Assembly (NCBI RefSeq): GCF_018614095.1
Contig: NZ_JAGGOY010000036.1
Location: 60,667-124,666 of the forward strand
Length of the DNA: 64,000 bases
DNA from: Streptomyces sp. ISL-87
Lineage (GTDB): Bacteria > Actinomycetota > Actinomycetes > Streptomycetales > Streptomycetaceae
Direction of reading: 5' to 3'
How positions within the stretch are numbered: position 1 is the stretch's first letter; each line of letters starts with the position of its first letter. Below the pieces are notes generated by a model. The model did no database searches, was not told the origin of the DNA, and saw only the letters and a program-made list of their open reading frames with translations. Shown here in pieces: positions 32,086 through 40,667 of this stretch. Position numbers and translations under genes: made by a program.

Positions 32086-33402
32086 ATGATCGCCGCCACG
32101 AAGAAGATCGCCGGTGGCTTGGCCGCTACGGCGCTGGTCATGGGAGTCGCCGGGTGCAGCTCCTCGGAACCCACCAAGGCCCCGGTCCCCGGAAGCCAGA
32201 ACGCCCGGAAGGGTGCCGCCGCCCCCGAGGCCCCCGGCAGCGTCAACCGGCTCATCGGCGACGGTTCGACCGCGTACACCGGCTCGCAGCCGAACGTACA
32301 GAAGGCGCAGAAGCTGAAGCCCGGTGAGAAGCCGCCGCAGTTCGTGGTGTTCTCGTGGGACGGGGCCGGTGAGGACAGCCAGAAGCTCTTCTCGCACTTC
32401 CGCGAGGTCGGCAAGAAGTACAACGCCCGTATGACGTACTTCCTCAGCGGTGTGTACATGCTCCCGGAGGAGAAGCGTTCCCTCTACACCGCCCCACAGC
32501 ACGAGCCGGGCCGCTCCGACATCGGCTTCGGCGACCTCCAGGGCATCAAGGACACCGCCACCCAGCTGCGCGGGGCCTGGCTGGAGGGCAACGAGATCGG
32601 CACCCACTTCAACGGCCACTTCTGCGGCCCCGAAGGCGGGGTCGGCACCTGGTCCGTGGACGAGTGGAAGAGCGAGATCAGCCAGGCCAAGTCCTTCGTC
32701 AAGAACTGGAAGACCAACGCGGGCCTGAAGACCGAGGAGGCGCTCCCCTTCGACTACGACAAGGAGCTCATCGGCGCCCGCACCCCCTGCCTCGAAGGCC
32801 AGAAGAACTTCATGCTCGCGGCAAAGGACCTGGGCTTCCGCTACGACTCCAGCGGGATCAGCAAGCAGATCTGGCCCAAGAAGACGGACGGGCTCTGGGA
32901 CCTTCCGCTCCAGCTGGTGCCCATGCCGGGCCGTGCCTTCGACACGCTGAGCATGGACTACAACTACATGGTCAACCAGTCCGGTACGACCACGCAGGGC
33001 GACCCGTCGCAGCACACGTACTGGGGCGACCAGATGCGCGACGGCCTGCTCCAGGCCTTCGAGCGGACCTACCGGGGCAACCGCGCACCGCTGATCATCG
33101 GCAACCACTTCGAGTCCTGGAACGGCGGCACCTACATGCGCGCCGTCGAGGAGTCCATCAAGGGCATGTGCACCCAGAAGGACGTTCGCTGCGTGCCGTT
33201 CCGCGAGCTGGCCGACTGGCTGGACGCCCAGGACCCGAAGACCGTGGAGTGGATGCGCACCCTCGATGTCGGCGAGGCGCCGAAGGAGGGCTGGACGAAG
33301 TTCCTGACGGCGGGGCCGCCGGCCCGGCCGGCCGCCCCCGCCGTGGTCAAGCCGGCTGCGGAGCCGGCTGGCGAGTCTGGCTCTGAGTCGGACGAGGGCT
33401 GA
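32086..33402 (+). CDS. Lipoprotein with polysaccharide-deacetylase-like domain
   Basis: 438 residues. The signal peptide ends in a lipobox (LVMGVAGCSSS), so the protein is exported and lipid-anchored. Residues ~85-400 look like a diverged NodB/polysaccharide deacetylase barrel. FVVFSWDGAGED replaces the usual TFDDG strand (Asp retained), GNEIGTHFNGHF carries the HxxxH-type metal His pair, and FRYDSSGI and ANHFE-like strands (IIGNHFESWNGG) follow. It may deacetylate a cell-envelope glycan or be a non-catalytic relative. The tail is Pro/Ala/Glu-rich. Its 3' end overlaps the convergent ATPase gene by 56 bases. The ATG at 32086 follows a GGGAGAGGTGGGG site. Confidence 0.8.
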   Translation: MIAATKKIAGGLAATALVMGVAGCSSSEPTKAPVPGSQNARKGAAAPEAPGSVNRLIGDGSTAYTGSQPNVQKAQKLKPGEKPPQFVVFSWDGAGEDSQKLFSHFREVGKKYNARMTYFLSGVYMLPEEKRSLYTAPQHEPGRSDIGFGDLQGIKDTATQLRGAWLEGNEIGTHFNGHFCGPEGGVGTWSVDEWKSEISQAKSFVKNWKTNAGLKTEEALPFDYDKELIGARTPCLEGQKNFMLAAKDLGFRYDSSGISKQIWPKKTDGLWDLPLQLVPMPGRAFDTLSMDYNYMVNQSGTTTQGDPSQHTYWGDQMRDGLLQAFERTYRGNRAPLIIGNHFESWNGGTYMRAVEESIKGMCTQKDVRCVPFRELADWLDAQDPKTVEWMRTLDVGEAPKEGWTKFLTAGPPARPAAPAVVKPAAEPAGESGSESDEG

Positions 33403-34378
33403 CGGGGTCCGCCGCCCCCTCGCTGAGGACGAAATCGGGGTCGACCTGGGCTGCCAGGTCGACCCCGGTCTTGGCGTTGCCCCAGCTCTCCGCGTTCCGC
33501 AGGTGGAAGTGGACCATCTGCTCGGTGTACCGGGCCCAGTCGCGGGTGGCGTACGAGTCGTCGGCGGCGTCCTGGAGCGCCTGGAGGGCGAACCGGTTGG
33601 TGGCCTCTAGCAGTTCGAACGCGGCCGGGCGCCCCTTCTCCATCGCCCGCACCCAGTCGGAGTGCCCGACCGTGACCAGCAGGTCGTCGCCCACCTCGTC
33701 CTGGAGGAACTCGATGTCCTCCGGACCCTGCACCTTGTTGCCGATCACCTTGAGCGCGACCCCGAAGTCCTGTGCGTACTCCTTGTACTGGCGGTACACG
33801 GAGACGCCCTTGCGGGTCGGCTCGGCGACCAGGAAGGTCACGTCGAAACGGGTGAACATGCCCGAGGCGAAGGAGTCGGAGCCGGCCGTCATGTCGACGA
33901 CCACGTACTCGTCCGGGCCGTCGACCAGGTGGTTCAGGCAGAGCTCGACCGCCCCGACCTTGGAGTGGTAGCAGGCCACGCCCAGATCCGACTCGGTGAA
34001 CGGCCCGGTGGCCATCAGCCGGACCGGCTCCCCGTCGAGCAGCATCGTGCGCGCACAGGCCTCGTACACCGGGTTGTCCTCGGCGACCCGCAGCAGTCGC
34101 GAGCCGGTCCCGGGCGGGGTGGTCTTGATCATCGTGTCGGCGGAGGCGATGCGCGGGTTGGAGCCGCGCAGGTACTCCTTGATCAGGGGCAGGTGCGCGC
34201 CCATGGCGGGCAGCGCGGCGGCCTCGTCCTCGCCGAGCCCGAGTGCGGCGCCGAGGTGCTGGTTGATGTCGGCGTCCACCGCGACGACGGGGGCTTCATT
34301 GGCGGCGAGGTGGCGGATGAAGAGGGCCGACAGCGTGGTCTTCCCGCTGCCGCCCTTTCCCACGAAAGCGATCTTCAT
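33347..34378 (-). CDS. CooC/MinD-like P-loop ATPase
   Basis: 343 residues from the ATG at 34378, so that the protein opens with the deviant Walker A strand MKIAFVGKGGSGKTTLSALF. VAVDADINQHLG (Walker A') and VVDMTAGSDSFASG (switch) follow. This is the SIMIBI subgroup with CooC, a nickel-insertion ATPase, but no carbon monoxide dehydrogenase or nickel gene is nearby. The last ~25 residues are Pro/Gln/Ala-rich and are encoded within the 56-base convergent overlap with the deacetylase gene. Its partner is unknown. Divergent from the Fic-fold gene by 79 bases. Confidence 0.85.
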   Translation of the reverse strand: MKIAFVGKGGSGKTTLSALFIRHLAANEAPVVAVDADINQHLGAALGLGEDEAAALPAMGAHLPLIKEYLRGSNPRIASADTMIKTTPPGTGSRLLRVAEDNPVYEACARTMLLDGEPVRLMATGPFTESDLGVACYHSKVGAVELCLNHLVDGPDEYVVVDMTAGSDSFASGMFTRFDVTFLVAEPTRKGVSVYRQYKEYAQDFGVALKVIGNKVQGPEDIEFLQDEVGDDLLVTVGHSDWVRAMEKGRPAAFELLEATNRFALQALQDAADDSYATRDWARYTEQMVHFHLRNAESWGNAKTGVDLAAQVDPDFVLSEGAADPVSPRPTQSQTRQPAPQPA

Positions 34379-34457
34379 GTTCACCAAGCGTAGCGGGTCG
34401 GTGGCGGTGAGTGCCGGAGGTGAGTGAAGAAGACCACTCCAAGGAGGGGTCGGTGCT

Positions 34458-35312
34458 ATGGGCGAGCAGTGCGTAGGCTCCCTACTTATGAGTAGCGCTT
34501 CTGACCCGCTGGCCGCACTGGCCGGGCTGCCGGGTGTCGCCGAGTCGGTGGATTCCGTACGCAAGGCCGTGGACCGGGTCTATGGCCACCGGGTCATGCG
34601 CCGACGCAGCGGGGAGATCACCTCGGAGGCCGCGCTGCGCGGGGCCCGGGGGAGTGCGGCGCTGTCCGGCGCCGACTGGGCGCTGGAGGAGGTGCGCCGC
34701 CGGACCGACTTCGGCGGCGAGACGGAGGCGCGCACGGTGGGCGCGGCCCTGCGCCTGACGGCTGAGGCCGGCCAACTGCTGAGCATCTGGCGCCAGTCGC
34801 CGCTACGGGTCCTCGCGCGGCTCCACCTGGTGGCGTCGGGCTCGACCGCCGAGGGCGACACCGTGGGCCGCCCCCGGCTGGCGGGCGAACCGGTTACCGA
34901 GCCCCTGATCGACGACATGCCCCTGCCGAGCGCCGAGGAGGTCGCCGCCCGACTGGACGGCCTCTCCCAGCTGATCATCGCGGGCGGCTCGGCCCCGGCG
35001 CTGATCACGGGCGCGGTGGTGCACGGTGAGCTGCTGGCCCTGCGCCCGTTCGGCTCGTACAACGGCCTGGTCGCGCGCGCGGCCGAACGCATCGTGCTGA
35101 TCAACAGCGGGCTCGACCCGAAGGCGATCTGCCCGGCGGAGGTCGGCCACGCGGAGCAGGGCGCGGACGCGTACCTGGCGGCCTTCGAGGGCTACGTCTC
35201 GGGTACGCCGGAGGGAATGGCGGCCTGGATCGCCCACTGCGGCCGAGCGATCGAACTGGGAGTCCGTGAATCCACGGCGGTCTGCGAAGCCCTCCAGCGC
35301 GGGGCGGCCTGA
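34458..35312 (+). CDS. Fic-fold protein with substituted catalytic motif
   Basis: 284 residues, ATG 34458 with AAGGAGGGG 8 bases upstream; a second ATG at 34488 is the more usual annotated start. Residues ~160-260 align with the Fic/Doc fold: AVVHGELLALRPFGSYNGLV and AR, where Fic enzymes have HPF-x-(D/E)-GNGR-x-x-R. Here the catalytic His is Arg (RPF, ~196) and GNGR is YNGL, so AMP-transfer is unlikely in the standard way. Orthologues are often labelled oxidoreductase without support. It lies upstream of the HAD/Tad region in Streptomyces generally. Confidence 0.7.
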   Translation: MGEQCVGSLLMSSASDPLAALAGLPGVAESVDSVRKAVDRVYGHRVMRRRSGEITSEAALRGARGSAALSGADWALEEVRRRTDFGGETEARTVGAALRLTAEAGQLLSIWRQSPLRVLARLHLVASGSTAEGDTVGRPRLAGEPVTEPLIDDMPLPSAEEVAARLDGLSQLIIAGGSAPALITGAVVHGELLALRPFGSYNGLVARAAERIVLINSGLDPKAICPAEVGHAEQGADAYLAAFEGYVSGTPEGMAAWIAHCGRAIELGVRESTAVCEALQRGAA

Positions 35313-35650
35313 TCTCGCGACGCCCTGTACACAGGGTTGCGGCGACACCGTCTTGCTTTGGTGCCGCCGCTGGCACTTACGCCCAGTTACCAAGCGTCCT
35401 CGAAAGTTGCCCATCAGGTCGGGAACTTTGCCCGTTACCTGGTGCGGCTGGCCCGTAATCGACGGGTCGACGTCGCGTGGGTGCTCGGCGTTCATGCTTT
35501 TCGGTCCGTGGGCCATTCTGCGGTTTAAAGATGATCCTCTCGGATGTTCTTTGGTCTCGCGGGCCTTGACTCCTTTGTACTCCGCTTCCGAGATATGTGA
35601 AACCCCTGGCCCCACTTCTTTACTTTCCAGGACACCCCGGGCAAACCAGA
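35313..35650. other. AT-richer intergenic segment with small hairpins
   Basis: No gene is assigned. The sequence is less GC-rich than its surroundings and contains compact hairpins: AAAGTTGCCC/GGGAACTTT around 35404-35430 and CCCGT-N5-ACGGG around 35453-35467. A TTGACT at about 35567 could be a -35 box. It may be a non-coding RNA, a long leader, or a relic. On the minus strand a frame is open, but it continues antisense into the Fic-fold gene and is not credible as a gene. Confidence 0.4.
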
Positions 35651-35695
35651 CACTCATACCCCCGCAGGCCAGACACCGCCGACCGGGGCTCGCGG

Positions 35696-35901
35696 CCCCC
35701 TCCCGGCCTCGCCGACGCTTGAGGCAGCGGGAGGCCCCTCCCAGTCCGTCGGCGGTTGAGGCGGCGCGAGGCCTCTCCCGGCCTCGCCGGTGCTTGAGGC
35801 AGCGGGAGGCCTCTCCCGGCCTCGCCGGTGTTTGAGGCGGCGCGGGCCCCTCCCAGCCCCGCCGGCGTTTGAGGCGGCGGGGTCTGGGGCGAAGCCCCAG
35901 G
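35696..35901. repeat. Five-copy ~37-base GC-rich tandem repeat ending in a dispersed element
   Basis: Units have the form CCTCTCCCGGCCTCGCCGGT then GCTTGAGGCAGCGGGAGG, five copies with variation. The last copy (35851-35901) extends into CCCCGCCGGCGTTTGAGGCG and GGGGTCTGGGGCGAAGCCCC, a palindromic element that also occurs, inverted, near 16340-16410 and that I recall as common between Streptomyces genes. Confidence 0.8.
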
Positions 35902-35984
35902 AGACGGGGAGAGGGCGGGGCGGGGAGCAATCTCCCGCGCAGCGGCCCCCAGCCGCGAGTGCAGTCCAAGCCTCACCACCCACC

Positions 35985-36109
35985 CGGCCAGGCTCCAGGC
36001 TGAGCCGGGCCCAGCCGGGCCAGGCCCAGCCCGGGCCAGGCCAGGCCGAGCCCACCGTCAGGGTCCAGGCGGAGCCAGGCCGAGCCCGCCGACCCCACCC
36101 GGCCAGGGT
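35985..36109. repeat. Degenerate GGCCAGGC/GGCCGAGCC repeat tract
   Basis: Repeated variants of CCAGGCTGAGCCGGGCCCAG and CCAGGCCGAGCCC fill the last 125 bases before the HAD gene stop. No frame or terminator is convincing, although the arms could pair. Confidence 0.6.
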
Positions 36110-36985
36110 TCAGGCAGAGGCGACAGCGGCCAGCGCACTGGCCCGGCGCCGGTTCGCGTACCAAACCAGCCCCGCAGTGGCCGCCGCCGCCCCCACCGCC
36201 GCCGCAGCGACCAACGCCGGCCGCGAGGCCATGGACAGCCCCGGCAGCCGCTGCTTCAGCCGCACCGGCCGGTTGAACACCAGCACCGGCCACTCCCGCG
36301 CCACCGCTTCCCGCCGCAGTGCCCGGTCGGGGTTGACCACATGCGGGTTCCCCACCGCCTCAAGCATCGGCACATCGGTGATCGAGTCGCTGTACGCGTA
36401 GCACCGCGCGAGGTCGTATCCCTCGGACTCCGCGAGCTCGCGGACGGCTTCCGCCTTCGTCGGCCCGTAGGCGTAGTACTCGATCTCGCCCGTGAAGCAG
36501 CCGTCTTCGCCGACTACCATCCGCGTGGCCACGACCCGGTCCGCGCCGAGCATCTCGCCGATCGGCTCCACCACCTCCGCGCCGGAGGTGGACACGATCA
36601 CCACATCGCGCCCCGCCGTGTGGTGGGCCTCGATGAGGGACGCGGCCTCGTCGTAGATGATCGGGTCGATGAGGTCGTGCAGGGCTTCGGCGACGATCTC
36701 CCGCACCTGCTGCACATTCCACCCCTTGCACAGGGCGGACAGATACTCCCGCATCCGCTCCATCTGATCGTGGTCGGCGCCGCCGGCCAGGAAGATGAAC
36801 TGCGTGTACGCGGTGCGCAGCACGGCCCGGCGGTTGATGAGGCCGCCCTGGTAGAAGGACTTGCTGAACGTCAGAGTGCTCGACTTCGCAATGACCGTCT
36901 TGTCCAGGTCGAAGAACGCTGCGGTGCGAGGCAAGGAGTGCGGCAAGGGCTGATTTTCCACGCCCCGAGCATATGCGCCCACCAT
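36110..36985 (-). CDS. HAD-IB family phosphatase (morphological-differentiation-inhibitor type)
   Basis: 291 residues of the HAD superfamily, subfamily IB (phosphoserine-phosphatase-like). Motif I is FFDLDKTVIAKSS with the Asp nucleophile, motif II is IVSTSGAE, and motif IV is AYSDSITDVPML. A C-terminal transmembrane helix (~262-282, PALVAAAAVGAAAATAGLVW) anchors it. Orthologues are annotated as inhibition of morphological differentiation proteins in Streptomyces (recollection). The start is uncertain: ATG 36985 lacks a strong ribosome site, and a GTG ~9 codons later is possible. Divergent from the Tad operon across a 450-base gap. Confidence 0.85.
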   Translation of the reverse strand: MVGAYARGVENQPLPHSLPRTAAFFDLDKTVIAKSSTLTFSKSFYQGGLINRRAVLRTAYTQFIFLAGGADHDQMERMREYLSALCKGWNVQQVREIVAEALHDLIDPIIYDEAASLIEAHHTAGRDVVIVSTSGAEVVEPIGEMLGADRVVATRMVVGEDGCFTGEIEYYAYGPTKAEAVRELAESEGYDLARCYAYSDSITDVPMLEAVGNPHVVNPDRALRREAVAREWPVLVFNRPVRLKQRLPGLSMASRPALVAAAAVGAAAATAGLVWYANRRRASALAAVASA

Positions 36986-37438
36986 TCGGCGTAAGGTGTG
37001 GCGCGTGGGTTTGCCTGAGAAGGCTCTCGGGTACACCATGGAAGTCACGGATCGTTCGCGACCGTGCTAACCCGGTCTGGCTCCTCCCCCCCCGAGTCGG
37101 ACCGTGGGGACGACCCCCGCTCTCCCCCCCGGCGGGGGTCGTCGCATGTCCGGACGCGGTTTGCGTCCCTTGCCTTCGGCCCCTGATGACCATCTGCCCG
37201 GCCCTTCCTCTTGTATGGGCCCGCACGGCGAAGGCCCTCACCACATCAGACTCGTGACGCTGCGTAGTTGTTCCGGCGCGCTCTGGAACTCACCTGATGG
37301 AGTGGCGGAGTTATTCACAATGGCCTCGTTGTCCACGGTTTTCGGGCAAGATCCACTTCTTTTTCCGGATCGCTGCACCGTGATTCCAGCCGCGAAGTCC
37401 GCGGCTCACGGATTTGCAGTGAGAAGGGGGCGGAGATC
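36986..37438. other. Regulatory gap between HAD gene and Tad operon
   Basis: 453 bases without a credible gene. It contains a hairpin at 37109-37143 (arms GACGACCCCCGC and GCGGGGGTCGTC), a possible attenuator or terminator, followed by an AT-richer stretch (37255-37440) where the promoter of the Tad operon is expected. Confidence 0.5.
37109..37143. terminator. Hairpin in the HAD-Tad gap
   Basis: GACGACCCCCGC (37109-37120), a ten-base pyrimidine loop and the complementary right arm to 37143. There is no T-run. It could terminate read-through from a short leader or act as a regulatory hairpin. Confidence 0.5.
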
Positions 37439-38638
37439 GTGTCCGGATCGAAGTCGTGTGAACTTCCTGAAGTCGCGCTTGCCGGCGGGGCCGGCTCGAA
37501 GGCCGGTGCGGGCGGTGCCCGGGCAGGCGGGCGGCCGCTGATCATCACCGAGGATCCTCTGCTGCTCGATGATCTGCTGCGGCTGTGCGCCGCCGCGGGC
37601 GCCGAACCTCATGTGCACCATGCGGTGCCGGAGCAAAGCGGGACCGGTGGTGGCGGGAGTGGCGAAGGAGCCGGCGAGGCCCGCGGGAGCGTCGGATGGG
37701 AGTCGGCGCCGCTCGTACTCGTCGGGGACGATGCGGCCCTTCGGGTGCGCGGCGCGCCGCGCCGGGACGGCGTATTCCTCGTCGGCCGGGACTTGGACGA
37801 CCCCCTGGTGTGGCAGCGGGCGGTGGAGATCGGCGCCGAGGAGGTGCTCCGGCTCCCCGACGCCGAGAGCCGGCTCGTGGACCGCATCGCCGATGTGGTG
37901 GAAGGGGCCGGGAAACCCGCCCTCGCCGTCGGGGTGATCGGCGGCAGCGGCGGCGCAGGGGCCTCCACCCTCGCCTGCGCACTCGCCCTACGGGCCGCCC
38001 GAGCCGGGGAGCGGACCATCCTCATCGACGGTGATCCGCTCGGCGGTGGTATGGACGTACTGCTCGGGGGCGAGGGCGCCGAAGGGCTGCGCTGGCCGGA
38101 CTTCGCCGCCTCGCGGGGCCGGGTTGGTGCCGGCGCGCTGGAGGAATCCCTTCCCGAACTGCACGCGCTGCGGGTGCTGAGCTGGGACCGGGGGGACCAG
38201 GTGGTGGTGCCGCCCGCCGCGATGAGGTCGGTGGTGGCGGCCGCCCGGCGCCGGGGCGGGGTCGTGGTGGTCGACCTGCCGCGCCGGGTGGATGAGGCCG
38301 TGGCCGAGGTGCTGACCCAGCTGGATCTGGTGCTGATGGTGGTCAGGGGCGAGCTGCGCGCCGTGGCCGCCGCGGGCCGGGTGGCGGCCGGGGTGCGCAT
38401 GGTGGCCGAGGACGTCCGAGTCGTCGTACGGGGCCGCTGCCCGGGTGGGCTGGACTCAGAGGCGGTGGCCGGGCTGCTGGGGGTGCCGCTGGCCGGTGAG
38501 GTGCCGGTCGAGGTGGGGCTGCCGGGGCAGGTGGCCGAAGGGGAACCGCCGGGAGCGCGGGGGCGGGGCGCGCTGGCCCGGTTCTGCGACGGCTTCTGGC
38601 AGCGGGTGCTCGTCTCCGCCCCGGGGGTGCCGGCATGA
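37439..38638 (+). CDS. CpaE/Ssd-like (septum-site-determining-type) ATPase-fold protein of the Tad operon
   Basis: 399 residues. A Gly/Ala-rich start is followed by a receiver-like region (~35-150) and a MinD/ParA-like fold (~160-370). The Walker region reads GVIGGSGGAGASTLACALAL, where the usual GKT is GAS, so the invariant Lys is missing and ATP hydrolysis is doubtful. ILIDGDPLGGGMDVLLG is the Walker A' equivalent. Mycobacterial Ssd and Streptomyces homologues next to Tad genes share this layout and affect septation or pilus localisation. GTG 37439 has GGGGGCGGAG upstream. First gene of a seven-gene overlapping operon. Confidence 0.85.
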   Translation: MSGSKSCELPEVALAGGAGSKAGAGGARAGGRPLIITEDPLLLDDLLRLCAAAGAEPHVHHAVPEQSGTGGGGSGEGAGEARGSVGWESAPLVLVGDDAALRVRGAPRRDGVFLVGRDLDDPLVWQRAVEIGAEEVLRLPDAESRLVDRIADVVEGAGKPALAVGVIGGSGGAGASTLACALALRAARAGERTILIDGDPLGGGMDVLLGGEGAEGLRWPDFAASRGRVGAGALEESLPELHALRVLSWDRGDQVVVPPAAMRSVVAAARRRGGVVVVDLPRRVDEAVAEVLTQLDLVLMVVRGELRAVAAAGRVAAGVRMVAEDVRVVVRGRCPGGLDSEAVAGLLGVPLAGEVPVEVGLPGQVAEGEPPGARGRGALARFCDGFWQRVLVSAPGVPA

Positions 38639-39783
38639 GCGCCGTACTCCTGGACGCGGTGCGCCAGCGGCTCGCCGAGAGCGGGGCGGAGCCGACCCCG
38701 GCCAGGGTCGCGGCGGCGCTGCGGGCACAAGGCCGCCTGCTCGGGGACGCCGAAGTGCTGGGTGTGGCAGCCGAGTTACGGTCCGAGCTGGTCGGCGCGG
38801 GACCGTTGGAGGCGCTGCTCGCCGACCCGGAGGTCACCGATGTACTGGTGGCGGCCCCGGACCGGGTGTGGGTGGACCGCGGGGGTGGGCTCGAGCTGAC
38901 CGGGGTGACCTTCGCGGACGGCGAGGCGGTGCGCAGACTCGCCCAGCGGCTCGCCGCGGTCGCGGGGCGGCGGCTGGACGATGCCCGGCCCTGGGTCGAC
39001 GCCCGGATGCCGGACGGCACCCGGCTGCATGCGGTGCTGCCGCCCGTGGCGGTCGGGTCGGCGTGCCTCTCGCTGCGGGTGGTGCGGCCGAAGGCGTTCA
39101 CGCTGGACGAGCTGGTCACCGCGGGAACACTGCCGCCGGGCGGACAGAAACTGCTCAAGGCGATGGTGGAGGCCCGGCTGTCGTTCCTCGTCTCCGGCGG
39201 GACCGGGACGGGGAAGACCACCCTGCTCAGCGCCCTGTTGGGGCTGGTCGGGCCCGGGGAGCGGATCGTGCTCGCCGAGGATTCGGCCGAGCTGCGCCCC
39301 GACCATCCACATGTGGTGCGGCTGGAGACCCGGCCGGCCAACCAGGAGGGGGCGGGCCTGGTCACCCTCGCGGATCTGGTCCGGCAGGCACTGCGGATGC
39401 GGCCGGACCGGCTGGTGGTCGGCGAGGTCCGGGGCGCCGAGGTGGCGGATCTCCTGGCCGCCTTGAACACCGGGCACGAAGGCGGCTGCGGCACCGTGCA
39501 CGCGAACGCCGCCGCGCATGTCCCGGCCCGGCTGGAGGCGCTCGGGACGGCCGCGGGGCTCGACCGGGCGGCCCTGCACAGCCAGCTGGCGGCCGCGCTG
39601 ACCTTGGTGGTCCACCTGGTCCGGGACCGCGACGGGCGCCGCCGGGTCGCCGAGGTGCATGTGCTGGAGCGGGATCCGGTGGGTCTGGTGGTCACGGTGC
39701 CGGCGCTGCGCTGGTCGGCGCGGGGGTTCGTACGGGAACGGGGCTGGGAGCGGCTGCGGCCGCTGATGGGGGGTGCGCGATGA
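38635..39783 (+). CDS. Tad/Flp secretion ATPase (CpaF/TadA-like)
   Basis: 382 residues of the type II/IV secretion ATPase family. SGGTGTGKTTLLSAL is Walker A, LAEDSAELRPDHPHV the Asp box, MRPDRLVVGEVRGAE Walker B, and TGHEGGCGTVHAN the His box. It powers assembly of Flp-type pili or a related secretion machine. It is shorter than Caulobacter CpaF at the N-terminus, as usual for actinomycete Tad loci. Its ATG overlaps the stop of the Ssd-like gene, and its own stop overlaps tadB. Confidence 0.95.
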   Translation: MSAVLLDAVRQRLAESGAEPTPARVAAALRAQGRLLGDAEVLGVAAELRSELVGAGPLEALLADPEVTDVLVAAPDRVWVDRGGGLELTGVTFADGEAVRRLAQRLAAVAGRRLDDARPWVDARMPDGTRLHAVLPPVAVGSACLSLRVVRPKAFTLDELVTAGTLPPGGQKLLKAMVEARLSFLVSGGTGTGKTTLLSALLGLVGPGERIVLAEDSAELRPDHPHVVRLETRPANQEGAGLVTLADLVRQALRMRPDRLVVGEVRGAEVADLLAALNTGHEGGCGTVHANAAAHVPARLEALGTAAGLDRAALHSQLAAALTLVVHLVRDRDGRRRVAEVHVLERDPVGLVVTVPALRWSARGFVRERGWERLRPLMGGAR

Positions 39784-40667
39784 GCGGGGGCGGGTCGGTG
39801 GTGTCGGTGCCGGTGTTCGCCGGGGTGTTGTGTGCCGGGGCAGCAGCCTGGGCGCTGGCCGGGGGCGATCAGGCTGCCCGGCGGGCCCGGGTGGTGCTGG
39901 CTGGGGGCGGGCCGGCGGTGTCGACCGGGCCGGTGCGCTGGGAGCGGCTGGTGATCGGTGTGCGGGTGCGGGCGGCCCGGTGGCGGGAGTGGGGCTGCCT
40001 CGGCGTGGGGCTGGTGGTCGCTCTGGCGGGCGGATCGGTGATCCCGGTGGTGCTGGGGGCGGCCGCGGTGCCTCTGGTGCGGCGATGGCTGCGGGTCCGG
40101 GAGCGGGAACGGGCCCGGACGGCCCGGGCCGCCGAGGTGGTGGCGCTGTGCGGCGCGGCGGTGGGGGAGCTGCGGGCAGGTGCGCAGCCCGGGCAGGCGC
40201 TGACCGCGGCGATACGGCGTACTGCTGCGGGTCCCGGCGGGCCGGGCGCCGCGGAGGCGGGGGTGCTGGCCGCGGCGGCGTTCGGCGGCGATGTGCCAGG
40301 GGCGCTGCGCCTGGCGGCCGGTGAGCCCGGCGCCGAGGGGCTGGCCGGGATGGCGGCCTGCTGGCGGGTCTCGGTGGACGGAGGCGCGGGGCTCGCCGCC
40401 GGACTGGACCGGCTGGAGGGGGCGTTGCGGGCCGAGCGGGACCGGCAGGAGTCGCTGCGGGCCCAGTTGGCGGGAGCCCGCTCGACGGCGGTGGTGCTCG
40501 CGCTGCTCCCGCTGGTGGGGTTGCTGATTGGCACCGGGCTCGGGGCGGATCCGCTGAGGGTGCTGCTGCACACCCCGATGGGGTGGGGCTGCCTGCTGGG
40601 GGGCGGGGTTCTGGAGGCGCTGGGCCTGCTGTGGTGCCGGCGGATCGTGCGAGCGGGGGAGCGGTGA
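39780..40667 (+). CDS. TadB-like inner-membrane platform protein
   Basis: 295 residues with a type II secretion F (T2SF) domain (~120-250). VVALCGAAVGELRAGAQPGQ opens the domain, and hydrophobic helices flank it (~8-25, ~75-100, ~255-285). It sits between the ATPase and tadC with 4-base and 1-base overlaps. With TadC it forms the platform on which the ATPase acts. Residues are strongly Ala/Gly/Arg biased, reflecting the high GC content. Confidence 0.88.
   Translation: MSGGGSVVSVPVFAGVLCAGAAAWALAGGDQAARRARVVLAGGGPAVSTGPVRWERLVIGVRVRAARWREWGCLGVGLVVALAGGSVIPVVLGAAAVPLVRRWLRVRERERARTARAAEVVALCGAAVGELRAGAQPGQALTAAIRRTAAGPGGPGAAEAGVLAAAAFGGDVPGALRLAAGEPGAEGLAGMAACWRVSVDGGAGLAAGLDRLEGALRAERDRQESLRAQLAGARSTAVVLALLPLVGLLIGTGLGADPLRVLLHTPMGWGCLLGGGVLEALGLLWCRRIVRAGER

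Noticed and set aside
35696..35901. CRISPR array
   Set aside because: Copies are directly adjacent and degenerate, without unique spacers, and no cas gene is present.
34803..35969. Minus-strand frame through the 35.3-35.65 kb gap that looks partly protein-like
   Set aside because: It continues antisense through the Fic-fold gene and into the repeat tract, and its only natural-looking start lacks a properly spaced ribosome site.
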